In this document: positions 1 through 10,180 of the stretch, in pieces
Numbering within the stretch: the stretch's first letter is position 1
How the letters are laid out: each line of letters begins with the position of its first letter
Assembly: GCF_001665395.1 (NCBI RefSeq)
Contig: NZ_LZSG01000070.1
Coordinates: 62,001 to 126,000 of the forward strand
From: Mycobacterium sp. 1164966.3
Lineage (GTDB): Bacteria > Actinomycetota > Actinomycetes > Mycobacteriales > Mycobacteriaceae
DNA length: 64,000 bases
Reading direction: 5' to 3'
The notes under the pieces: generated by a model
Told to the model about the DNA's origin: nothing
The model's input: only the letters and a program-made list of their open reading frames with translations
Database searches by the model: none
Position numbers and translations under genes: made by a program

Positions 1-30
1 CCACCACGACCGCCGCATACAGTGGTTGGC

Positions 31-468
31 ATGCCCCTACAAGGTGAATACGCCCCCAGCCCCCTCGATTGGTCCCGCGAACAAGCCGAGAAGTACGCCG
101 AATCCGGCGGCGCCGAGGCCGCGGACATGAAGGGCAAGCCCATCATCCTGCTGACCACCGTCGGCGCCAAGACCGGCAAGCTGCGCAAGACGCCGCTGAT
201 GCGCGTCGAGCACGACGGCCAGTACGCCGTCGTCGCCTCCCTCGGCGGTGCCCCGAAGAACCCGGTCTGGTACCACAACATCGTGAAGAACCCCCGCGTC
301 GAGCTTCAGGACGGCAGCGTCACGCGCGATTACGAGGCCCGCGAGGTGTTCGGCGACGAGAAGGCCGTGTGGTGGGAGCGCGCCGTGGCGGCGTGGCCGG
401 ACTACGCCGAGTACCAGAAGAAGACCGACCGGCAGATTCCGGTGTTCGTGCTGACCCCGGTAAGCTGA
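31..468 (+). CDS. Ddn-like deazaflavin (F420)-dependent nitroreductase family protein
   Basis: The 145-residue product has the split-barrel Ddn/nitroreductase-family pattern: the GAKTGKLRKTPLMRVEHDG stretch at about residues 45-63, then GGAPKNPVWYHNI and a late VFVLTP strand. Family members bind coenzyme F420 and reduce quinones or nitro compounds. The sequence closely resembles M. tuberculosis Rv1558 as I remember it, and that gene also sits just before ilvA. An in-frame GTG lies 9 bases upstream at position 22; I prefer the ATG at 31 because the MPLxGEYAPSPLDW start matches the family. The substrate is unknown. Confidence 0.85.
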   Translation: MPLQGEYAPSPLDWSREQAEKYAESGGAEAADMKGKPIILLTTVGAKTGKLRKTPLMRVEHDGQYAVVASLGGAPKNPVWYHNIVKNPRVELQDGSVTRDYEAREVFGDEKAVWWERAVAAWPDYAEYQKKTDRQIPVFVLTPVS

Positions 469-501
469 CTTGCCCCTGGGGCGGCATGGCACCATTGATC
501 G

Positions 502-1803
502 GTGTCCGCTGAACTGAGCGTGAGCCCGCAGGGCCGGGGAAGTCTGCCGCTGTCCGCGGCCGACATCGACGGCGCGGCGAAGCGGATTGCCCCGGTGGTG
601 GCGCCCACCCCGTTGCAACTCAGCGAGCGGCTGTCGGATGTCACCGGCGCGACGGTCTATCTCAAACGCGAAGACCTGCAGACCGTGCGCTCCTACAAGC
701 TGCGGGGCGCCTACAACCTGCTGGTCCAGTTGTCCGACGACGAGCTGGCCGCGGGCGTGGTGTGCTCGTCCGCCGGCAACCACGCGCAGGGCTTCGCGTA
801 CGCCTGCCGGGCGCTGGGCGTGCACGGCCGCGTTTATGTGCCCGCCAAGACACCTAAGCAGAAGCGTGACCGGATCCGTTATCACGGCCGGGAGTTCATC
901 GAGCTGATCGTCGCCGGGTCGACCTACGATCTGGCCGCGGAGGCGGCCATGGCCGATGTCGAACGCACCGGCGCCACACTGGTGCCGCCGTACGACGACC
1001 TGCGCACCATGGCCGGTCAGGGCACCATCGCCGTCGAAGTGCTGGCGCAGCTCGAAGAGCTCGGTGGGGAGCCCGATCTGATGGTGGTTCCGGTGGGCGG
1101 CGGCGGCTGCATCGCCGGCGTCACGACCTACCTCGCCGAGCGGACCACCAAGACCGCGGTGTTGGGTATCGAGCCGGCGGGGGCCGCCGCGATGATGGCG
1201 GCGCTGGCCGCGGGGGAGCCGGTGACGCTGGACCACGTCGACCAGTTCGTCGACGGCGCCGCAGTGAACCGCGCCGGCACCCTCACCTATGCGGCGCTGG
1301 CCGCCGCCGGGGACATGGTGTCCATCACCACCGTCGACGAGGGCGCGGTGTGCACCGCGATGCTCGACCTCTACCAGAACGAGGGCATCATCGCCGAGCC
1401 GGCGGGCGCGCTCGCGGTGGCCGGGCTGCTCGAGACCGACGTCGAGCCCGGGTCCACCGTGGTGTGCCTTATCTCCGGCGGCAACAACGACATCTCACGC
1501 TACGGCGAGGTGCTGGAGCGCTCGCTGATCCACCTCGGCCTCAAGCACTACTTCCTGGTGGACTTCCCGCAGGAGCCCGGGGCGTTGCGCAGATTCCTCG
1601 ACGAGGTGCTCGGGCCCAACGACGACATCACGTTGTTCGAGTACGTCAAGCGCAACAACCGGGAGACCGGCGAGGCGCTGGTCGGCATTCAGCTGGGATC
1701 GGCCGCAGACCTGGATGGCCTGCTGGCCCGGATGCGGGCGACCGAGATTCACGTCGAAACCCTGCACCCCGGCTCCCCGGCGTACCGCTACCTGCTTTTG
1801 TAG
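502..1803 (+). CDS. ilvA: Threonine ammonia-lyase (biosynthetic threonine dehydratase)
   Basis: This enzyme deaminates L-threonine to 2-oxobutanoate, the first committed step of isoleucine synthesis, using PLP in the cytosol. The 433-residue product has the PLP-lysine motif SYKLRGA (Lys near residue 66), the SSAGNHAQG substrate loop and the glycine-rich phosphate loop VGGGGCIAG near 197-204. The last ~90 residues form one ACT-like regulatory domain, starting near HLGLKHYFLVDFP, as in short-form IlvA proteins. Such domains usually mediate isoleucine feedback. The start is GTG, 33 bases after the preceding stop. Confidence 0.95.
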   Translation: MSAELSVSPQGRGSLPLSAADIDGAAKRIAPVVAPTPLQLSERLSDVTGATVYLKREDLQTVRSYKLRGAYNLLVQLSDDELAAGVVCSSAGNHAQGFAYACRALGVHGRVYVPAKTPKQKRDRIRYHGREFIELIVAGSTYDLAAEAAMADVERTGATLVPPYDDLRTMAGQGTIAVEVLAQLEELGGEPDLMVVPVGGGGCIAGVTTYLAERTTKTAVLGIEPAGAAAMMAALAAGEPVTLDHVDQFVDGAAVNRAGTLTYAALAAAGDMVSITTVDEGAVCTAMLDLYQNEGIIAEPAGALAVAGLLETDVEPGSTVVCLISGGNNDISRYGEVLERSLIHLGLKHYFLVDFPQEPGALRRFLDEVLGPNDDITLFEYVKRNNRETGEALVGIQLGSAADLDGLLARMRATEIHVETLHPGSPAYRYLLL

Positions 1804-1818
1804 GCCCCTCTCGTGCCG

Positions 1819-1876
1819 CGAGCGCGCGCAAATGTACAGGTTTTCGACCGTTTTGCCGTACATTTGCGGACGCTCG
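1819..1876. repeat. Long imperfect inverted repeat between convergent genes
   Basis: Two 19-base arms at 1819-1837 and 1858-1876 pair with two mismatches around a 20-base loop. The right arm reads GTACATTTGCGGACGCTCG. The repeat fills the 82-base gap between ilvA and the convergent split-barrel gene, so it could terminate transcription from both sides. There is no clear U-run, so it may instead be a dispersed intergenic palindrome. Confidence 0.6.
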
Positions 1877-1885
1877 CGGACGGGT

Positions 1886-2542
1886 CTACCGGGTGTAGGG
1901 CGTCAGGTACTGCGGCACCGGGGTGGTGGGAACGAGGTCGTCGGCCGGGACCGGGGCATCGGCCGCCAGGCGCAGCGGCAGCACCCCGGCCCAATGCGGC
2001 AGTGCGCAGTCTTCGGGTTCGTCCACCGCGCCGCCGGTGCGCACCTTCGCCGAGACTTCGACGAGGTCGAGGGCCAGCACCGCGGTCGCGGCGAGTTCAC
2101 GGGTATTCGGCGCCCGGCAGTCGGTGGCACGGCCCGTTGCGATGTGGTCGAGCAGACAGTGCAACGCCCGCAGTTTCTCCGCCGGATCCTCGACGACGCG
2201 TGCCTCACCCACCACGACGACCGAGCGGTAGACCAGCGAATGGTGCAACGCCGAACGGGCCAGCACCAGCCCGTCGACCAGGGTGACGGTGACGCAGACC
2301 TGCAGGCCAGCGGCTTTCGCCGCGAGCATCGGGGCGCTGCCGGTCGAACCGTGCAGGTACAGCGTTTCGCCGAGGCGGGCGTGTGTCGTCGGCAATACCA
2401 CCGGTCGTCCGGCGTTGACGTAACCGAGGTGGCAGATCAGCGCCTCGTCCAGGATGCGATGGACGGTCTCGCGGTCGTAGCGTGCGCGTTCCCGGTAGCG
2501 AGTAGGTGTTGTTCGCGAAGTGGGGTGGTATGCCGTTTCCAT
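1886..2542 (-). CDS. Pyridoxamine 5'-phosphate oxidase-like FMN-binding split-barrel protein
   Basis: The 218-residue product has the signature of the PNPOx-related family: YDRETVHRILDEALICHLGYV near the start, then LPTTHARLGETLYLHGSTGS, a pattern seen in FMN-binding proteins of the Pfam Pyridox_ox_2 type. The open frame continues upstream, but the ATG at 2542 begins a natural protein, METAYHPTSRTTP, and lies at the edge of a divergent regulatory region. The gene is divergent from a MocR-type PLP-sensing regulator, a common pairing for vitamin B6-related enzymes. That suggests control by MocR and a B6 or related role, which is inference. The oxidase reaction itself is not shown. Confidence 0.8.
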   Translation of the reverse strand: METAYHPTSRTTPTRYRERARYDRETVHRILDEALICHLGYVNAGRPVVLPTTHARLGETLYLHGSTGSAPMLAAKAAGLQVCVTVTLVDGLVLARSALHHSLVYRSVVVVGEARVVEDPAEKLRALHCLLDHIATGRATDCRAPNTRELAATAVLALDLVEVSAKVRTGGAVDEPEDCALPHWAGVLPLRLAADAPVPADDLVPTTPVPQYLTPYTR

Positions 2543-2557
2543 CGCTTGCCTTTTAGT

Positions 2558-2593
2558 TTGTACTAGAACATACTTGTTAGCGTGCCAGTACAA
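2558..2593. promoter_or_regulatory. Candidate MocR operator in divergent promoter region
   Basis: TTGTACT (2558-2564) and AGTACAA (2587-2593) form a perfect 7-bp inverted repeat across the 39-base gap between the divergent genes. The right arm lies just inside the MocR reading frame. CATACT at 2569-2574 could be a -10 element placed for a leaderless MocR mRNA. Binding by the adjacent regulator is inferred from position only. Confidence 0.5.
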
Positions 2594-3910
2594 TACAGCA
2601 TAACCGGCTCGGGAGCGGAGTCGATAGCTGCCAGCGTCGAAGACGGCATCTCCGAGGGCGCGCTGGCACCGGGTGACGCCTTGCCGCCCATTCGGGAGGT
2701 CGCAGCCGAACTGGGCGTCAACGCCAACACGGTCGCCGCCGCGTATCGTCTGCTGCGCGAACGCGGGGCGGTGGAAACCGCGGGACGACGGGGAACCCGG
2801 GTTCGGGACCGGCCGGCGACCACGCCCCGATCGCTGCTCGGCCTCGGCGTTCCCGAGGGGGCGCGTGACTTGTCGACCGGCAACCCGGACCCTGCATTGT
2901 TGCCGATCGCGGGGGCGCAGCTTGCGCCACCGGATTCTGGCGCGCCGGTGCTGTATGGACAATCCGCGATCTCGGACGAGTTGCTCGAATATGCCCGCGC
3001 CGCGTTGAGCGCCGATGCCGTGCCGGCGGATTACCTGGCGGTGACCAGCGGCGCGCTGGACGGCATCGAGCGTGCGCTGACGGCGCACCTGCGACCGGGC
3101 GACCGAGTCGCCGTCGAGGATCCGGGCTGGGCCAACTTGCTGGATCTTCTTGCCGCACTGGGACTTTCCGCTGAGCCGGTTCAGGTCGACGACGAGGGGC
3201 CGGTGGTGCTCAGCATGGCGCGGGCGCTGCGTCGCGGCGTACGCGCAGTGGTGGTGACTTCCCGCGCGCAGAACCCGACCGGGGCCGCATTGTCGGCCGA
3301 ACGGGCCAAAGCGCTGCGTAGCCTGTTGGCCGGCAAGACCGCCGAAGTGCTGGTCGTCGAGGACGACCACTGCGCGGGGATCGCCGGCGTGCCGCTGTAT
3401 GCGCTCGCCGGCTCGACGCGGCGCTGGGCTTTCGTGCGGTCGGCGTCTAAGGCTTACGGTCCTGACCTGCGGCTGGCCATCATGGCCGGAGATCGCCGCA
3501 CGGTCGAGCGGGTGAACGGACGGCTGCGCCTCGGACCCGGCTGGGTGAGTCACCTGCTGCAGGACCTCGCGGTCCGGCTGTGGTCCGACGACAACGCCAA
3601 GTGCCTGGTCGAGGAAGCTAAGGAGCGGTATGCCAACAACCGCAACCGATTACGCGCGGCATTGACCGAGCGCGGAGTGACGGCCCACGGCAGGTCCGGC
3701 CTGAACGTCTGGGTCCCGGTGCCCGACGAGACGACGGCGATCACCCGCTTGCTCAGTGCGGGCTGGGCGGCGGCACCGGGTACGCGGTTCCGGATGGACT
3801 CACCCGCGGGCCTGCGAATTACCATCGCAGACCTGGCGTACGGCGAGATCGATCCGCTTGCCGATGCGGTCGCCGAGGCGGTCCACGGAACCGGCCCCCC
3901 GAGTGTGTAG
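2582..3910 (+). CDS. MocR/PdxR-type transcriptional regulator (GntR HTH plus aminotransferase-like domain)
   Basis: The 442-residue product begins with a GntR winged helix-turn-helix (about residues 1-75; LPPIREVAAELGVNANTVAAAYRLL is the recognition region). A linker leads into a fold-type I aminotransferase domain. The PLP lysine lies in SASKAYGPDLR near residue 290. MocR proteins use this domain to sense PLP or a PLP-ligand adduct and usually activate a divergent gene, here the split-barrel protein. The GTG start at 2582 has no clear Shine-Dalgarno and overlaps the inverted repeat, so a leaderless mRNA is possible. The gene pair is not in the M. tuberculosis ilvA-treZ interval as I recall it. 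Confidence 0.88.
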   Translation: MPVQYSITGSGAESIAASVEDGISEGALAPGDALPPIREVAAELGVNANTVAAAYRLLRERGAVETAGRRGTRVRDRPATTPRSLLGLGVPEGARDLSTGNPDPALLPIAGAQLAPPDSGAPVLYGQSAISDELLEYARAALSADAVPADYLAVTSGALDGIERALTAHLRPGDRVAVEDPGWANLLDLLAALGLSAEPVQVDDEGPVVLSMARALRRGVRAVVVTSRAQNPTGAALSAERAKALRSLLAGKTAEVLVVEDDHCAGIAGVPLYALAGSTRRWAFVRSASKAYGPDLRLAIMAGDRRTVERVNGRLRLGPGWVSHLLQDLAVRLWSDDNAKCLVEEAKERYANNRNRLRAALTERGVTAHGRSGLNVWVPVPDETTAITRLLSAGWAAAPGTRFRMDSPAGLRITIADLAYGEIDPLADAVAEAVHGTGPPSV

Positions 3911-3943
3911 CGCGAAATTGCGCGAGGTGCCCCAGCTCGCAAC

Positions 3944-5665
3944 TTAGGTGCGCAGGATGGCGAAGGAATGGCCGGGGAGCTCGGTGGTGCCGTCGCCAAT
4001 GGCCGGCCGATCCCAGGCCAGCACCAGCTCACCGGCGATCGGCACCGTCACCGGCTCGGCACCGAGATTGCAGGCGATCGATAGCCGGCCCCGCCGCAGC
4101 ATTATCCAGCGTTCGGCTTCGTCGTAGTCGACGGTGAGGTGCTCCAGCCACGGGTCGGCCAGGTCCGGCTCGGCGCGGCGCAACGCGATCAGGTCGCGAT
4201 AGAGCCCCAGCAGCCGGGCGTGTTCGCCCGAGCCGACTTCATCCCAGTTCAGCTTGGAGCGCTGAAACGTCTGCGGATCCTGCGGGTCGGGGATATCGTC
4301 TGCGTCCCAGCCGTGTTCGGCGAACTCGGCCTTGCGACCCTCCGCGGTGGCGCGAGCCAACTCCGGTTCGGGATGGGAACTGAAGAACTGGAACGGCGTC
4401 GACGCTCCCCACTCTTCGCCCATGAAAAGCATTGCCGTGTAGGGAGATCCAAGGGCCAACGCGGCTTTGACCGCCAGCTGTCCGGCGGTCAGGTTCTGCG
4501 ACGGCCGGTCGCCCAGCGCGCGGTTGCCCACCTGGTCGTGGGTGCAGGTGTAGCCGACCAGCCTGGTCGCGGGAATCGCCGACACATCCAGCGGACGTCC
4601 ATGCCGCCGCCGACGGAATGACGAGTAGGTGCCGGCGTGGAAAAAGCCGTGGCGCAGCGTTTGTGCCAGCGTCGCGAGTGATCCGAAATCGGCGTAGTAG
4701 CCCTGCCGTTCGCCGGATACTGCGGTATGGATGGCGTGATGGATGTCGTCGTCCCACTGCGCGGTCACCCCGTAGCCGCCGGCGTCGCGTGGCGTAACCA
4801 GCCGTGGGTCGTTGCGGTCGCTCTCGGCGACCAGCGACAGGGGACGCTCCAACTGCCTTGACAGCCAGTCGGTCTCGGTGGCCAGCTCCTCGAGGATGTG
4901 CACCGCGGTGGTGTCGACCAGGGCGTGCACTGCATCCAGGCGCAGCCCGTCGGCGTGGAAGTCGCGCATCCAGCGCAGCGCACACCCGATGATGTAGCGT
5001 CGCACCTCGTCGGAGTCGGCGTCGGCGATGTTGATGCCTTCCCCCCACGGGTTGCTCGCCGACGACAGGTACGGCCCGAACCGCGGCAGGTAGTTGCCCG
5101 ACGGCCCTAGATGGTTGAACACCGCGTCGATCAGCACGCCGAGACCGCGGGCATGGCAGGCGTCGACGAACCGGACCAGGCCGTCGGGCCCGCCGTAGAG
5201 TTCGTGCACGCTGTACCACAACACACCGTCGTATCCCCAACCATGGGTTCCGGCAAAGGAGTTGACGGGCATCAGCTCGACGAAGTCGATACCGAGATCC
5301 ACCAGATAGTCCAGTTTCTCGGCCGCGGAGTCGAAAGTACCTTCATCGGTGAAGGTCCCGACATGCAACTCGTAGATCACCGCGCCCTCGACCGACCGGC
5401 CTGCCCAGCCGGCGTCGGTCCAGTTGGCGCGCAACGGGTCCCATAATTGCGAGCGCGCGTGCACGCCGTCGGGCTGACGGGCCGAGCGCGGGTCGGGCAG
5501 CACCGTAGAGTCGTCGTCCAGCAGGAACCCGTAGCGGGCCTCCGGCGCGGTGTCCACGGTCGCATGCCACCAGCCGTCGTCCGAGCGTTCCATCGTATGC
5601 GCGGCACCGTTGACGTCGAGGCGCACCCGCTCGGGTTTGGGCGCCCAGACCCGGAATTCAGTCAC
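3944..5665 (-). CDS. treZ: Maltooligosyltrehalose trehalohydrolase
   Basis: TreZ releases trehalose from the maltooligosyltrehalose made by TreY. The 573-residue product has an N-terminal early-set domain (MTEFRVWAPKPERVRLDV) and a GH13 barrel. Nucleophile Asp lies in GLRLDAVHAL, acid/base Glu in LVAESDRND, and CTHDQVGNRA is the third conserved region. The GWGYDGVLWYSVHELYGGPDG segment is typical of the subfamily. It is last in treX-treY-treZ and overlaps treY by 8 bases, so translation is probably coupled. Confidence 0.95.
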   Translation of the reverse strand: MTEFRVWAPKPERVRLDVNGAAHTMERSDDGWWHATVDTAPEARYGFLLDDDSTVLPDPRSARQPDGVHARSQLWDPLRANWTDAGWAGRSVEGAVIYELHVGTFTDEGTFDSAAEKLDYLVDLGIDFVELMPVNSFAGTHGWGYDGVLWYSVHELYGGPDGLVRFVDACHARGLGVLIDAVFNHLGPSGNYLPRFGPYLSSASNPWGEGINIADADSDEVRRYIIGCALRWMRDFHADGLRLDAVHALVDTTAVHILEELATETDWLSRQLERPLSLVAESDRNDPRLVTPRDAGGYGVTAQWDDDIHHAIHTAVSGERQGYYADFGSLATLAQTLRHGFFHAGTYSSFRRRRHGRPLDVSAIPATRLVGYTCTHDQVGNRALGDRPSQNLTAGQLAVKAALALGSPYTAMLFMGEEWGASTPFQFFSSHPEPELARATAEGRKAEFAEHGWDADDIPDPQDPQTFQRSKLNWDEVGSGEHARLLGLYRDLIALRRAEPDLADPWLEHLTVDYDEAERWIMLRRGRLSIACNLGAEPVTVPIAGELVLAWDRPAIGDGTTELPGHSFAILRT

Positions 5666-7955
5666 TATTGCGCTCCAGCAGGACGACGGGCAGGTCGGCG
5701 AACAATTCGGCCGCCGAAGTCGGTCCGCTTGCCATCGCGCCGGTGAGAGTGTCGGTCCAGGAACCCTCGGGCAGGGGCAGCACCGTGTTACCCCAGCCCG
5801 TTTCGGCCAGCCGCACGGTCCAGCGGGTCACCGCCACCACCACGTCGTCGCCGCGCTGGAACGCCAGCACGTGATCGCTGGCCTGCCCGTCGGCGAGCAC
5901 CGGAAGGTATCCGCCCCGGAGGAAGGTGTCCGGGCGGGAGCGCCGCAGCCGAAGCGCGGTGGTGACGACCCGAATCTTGGGGTGCCGCAAGTCTTCAAGC
6001 GCCGCTCTGCGGGCCGCATAGTCGACCGGACGGCGGTTGTCCGGGTCGACCAGGCTGTCGTCCCAGAGCTCGGTGCCCTGGTAGGTGTCGGCCACCCCGG
6101 GTACGGTCAGCGCGAGCAGCTTCTGGCCCAGGGCGTCGCTGGCGGCGTGCGGATTGAGTTGCGCGACAAGCTCGGTCAGGGCGCCGGCCACCGGTCCGTC
6201 CAGCACGGTGTCCAGCCAGCTGTGCACCGCGTCCTCGAACGCGGTGTCCGGGTCGTTCCACGAGGTGTGCCAACCCGCTTCCCGGATGGCCTTCTCGGCG
6301 TAGGCGTGCAGCCGGCCACGCAGCTGGTCATTCACCTCTCCGCCGACCGGCCACGCCCCGAAGATGTTCTGCCACAAGAATTGTCCGGTCGCCGGATCGG
6401 GCGATGCGGCCTGCACCTCCCAGCGCGCGACGAACTCCGACCATAGCGACGGCACCTGGGACAGCACGCCGATGCGGGCGCGCACATCCTCACCGCGCTT
6501 GGTGTCGTGAGTGGTCAGCGCGGTCATCGTCTGCGGCCACGTCCGTGCGCGCTCGGCGGCGCGATGGTGAAACTCCGCGGCTCCTACGCCAAACCGATGC
6601 GGCTCGCCGCCCACCTCGTTCAGCGACACCAGCCGCGCGTCGCGGTAGAACATGCAGTCCTCGACGGCTTTGGCGGTCACCGCCCCGCACAGCTGCTGCA
6701 GCCGTGTCGCAGGTTCACCCCCGCGGGCCAGCGCCGTGGCGAGCACCTGTAGCGCCGGGCCGAATTCCGGTGCCGCCGATTGGGTCTCAGCCAGTGCGGT
6801 GGGCAGGATCGCGGCCAGGCCGGGATAGTCGGAGCGGTACACCCCGATGTGGGTGAGCAGCGCGGCGATCGCATCGGGCAGCAGTGGATGGTCGCGGCCG
6901 GTCGCCGCCACGATCGACCGTCGCACCCTGGCCATCTCCGGCGCCAGCGTTTTGGTGGCCGCGCGGATCTTGAGGTCGGCCAGCATGGCCGGCATGCCGC
7001 GATACTCGACACCGGCGGATTCGGCCAGTGTGGTCAGCGCGGGTTCCCCGCTAGGGTCGACGAAGACTCCGCCCACTTCGCGCAGCACGTCGTACCCGGT
7101 GGTGCCGGCCACCGGCAGTGTCGGCTCCAGCGCCTCGTCGACGGCAAGGATCTTCTCGATCACGATCCAGGCCTTGGGCCCCAACAGTTCTCGCAGCCAG
7201 GCTAGATACTCGCAGGGATCGGACAGCCCGTCGGGGTGGTCGATGCGCACACCGTCGACAAGATCCTCGGAAAACCAGCGGGCCACTTCGGCGTGACTGG
7301 CGCCGAATACCGCGGGATCTTCCTGACGCAATCCGGCCAGCGAGGTGATCGAGAAGAAACGGCGATAACCGCACAACCCGCGCCGCCAGCCCACCAGCCG
7401 GTAGTGCTGACGGTCGTGCACCTGGGCGCCGGTGCCCTCGGAGGTGCCGGGTGCGATCGGCAGCGCGAGGTCGCCGAGCCGCAGCAGGTCGCCGTCGACC
7501 TTCAGATCGGCGACGTCGTCGTCGGAACCCAATATCGGCAAGACAATTCGGCCGTCATCGAGGTCCCAGTCGATATCGAAGTAGTCCGCGTACGCCGAGG
7601 ACCGGCCGTTCCGCAGCACGTCCCACCACCAGGCGTTCTGCTGCGGCTGGTCCACCCCGACGTGATTGGGCACGATGTCGACGACCAGGCCCATACCGCG
7701 GGCCCGGGCCGCCGCCGACAGCCGGGCCAGTCCCTCCGGACCGCCGAGCTCCGGCGACACCGCCGTCGGGTCGGCGACGTCGTAGCCGTGGCTGGATCCG
7801 GCGACCGCAGTCATGATCGGGGACAGGTACAGATGCGAAACTCCGAGGTCGTCGAGGTAGTCCAGCAGGTTCTCGGCGTCGGCGAAGGTGAACCCGAACC
7901 CGCTCGATTCACCGCGCAGTTGTAACCGGTAGGTGGAAAGCACCGGAAAAGCCAT
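5658..7955 (-). CDS. treY: Maltooligosyltrehalose synthase
   Basis: TreY converts the reducing-end alpha-1,4 bond of maltodextrins to an alpha,alpha-1,1 bond. The 765-residue product starts MAFPVLSTYRLQLRGESSGF, the usual TreY opening, then SHLYLSPIMTAVAGSSHGYDV and VVDIVPNHVGV. The GH13 nucleophile Asp is in GVRIDHPDGL and the acid/base Glu in WIVIEKILA. The HDTKRGEDVRARI block near two thirds of the length is diagnostic. Length is normal for the family. Only 3 bases separate it from treX. Confidence 0.95.
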   Translation of the reverse strand: MAFPVLSTYRLQLRGESSGFGFTFADAENLLDYLDDLGVSHLYLSPIMTAVAGSSHGYDVADPTAVSPELGGPEGLARLSAAARARGMGLVVDIVPNHVGVDQPQQNAWWWDVLRNGRSSAYADYFDIDWDLDDGRIVLPILGSDDDVADLKVDGDLLRLGDLALPIAPGTSEGTGAQVHDRQHYRLVGWRRGLCGYRRFFSITSLAGLRQEDPAVFGASHAEVARWFSEDLVDGVRIDHPDGLSDPCEYLAWLRELLGPKAWIVIEKILAVDEALEPTLPVAGTTGYDVLREVGGVFVDPSGEPALTTLAESAGVEYRGMPAMLADLKIRAATKTLAPEMARVRRSIVAATGRDHPLLPDAIAALLTHIGVYRSDYPGLAAILPTALAETQSAAPEFGPALQVLATALARGGEPATRLQQLCGAVTAKAVEDCMFYRDARLVSLNEVGGEPHRFGVGAAEFHHRAAERARTWPQTMTALTTHDTKRGEDVRARIGVLSQVPSLWSEFVARWEVQAASPDPATGQFLWQNIFGAWPVGGEVNDQLRGRLHAYAEKAIREAGWHTSWNDPDTAFEDAVHSWLDTVLDGPVAGALTELVAQLNPHAASDALGQKLLALTVPGVADTYQGTELWDDSLVDPDNRRPVDYAARRAALEDLRHPKIRVVTTALRLRRSRPDTFLRGGYLPVLADGQASDHVLAFQRGDDVVVAVTRWTVRLAETGWGNTVLPLPEGSWTDTLTGAMASGPTSAAELFADLPVVLLERNSD

Positions 7956-7958
7956 GCC

Positions 7959-10148
<2,190 letters not shown>

Positions 10149-10180
10149 TCGACCTTAACCGGGCCGCGATGACCCGGTAG

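Noticed and set aside
37..1236. Long minus-strand open frame opposite ilvA
   Set aside because: High-GC antisense frame; no domain, and it covers both the Ddn-like gene and ilvA, which have strong family matches.
2543..3553. Upstream extension of the split-barrel gene to a 555-residue protein
   Set aside because: The extra N-terminal part is antisense to the MocR gene and has no recognisable domain; the natural start is at 2542.
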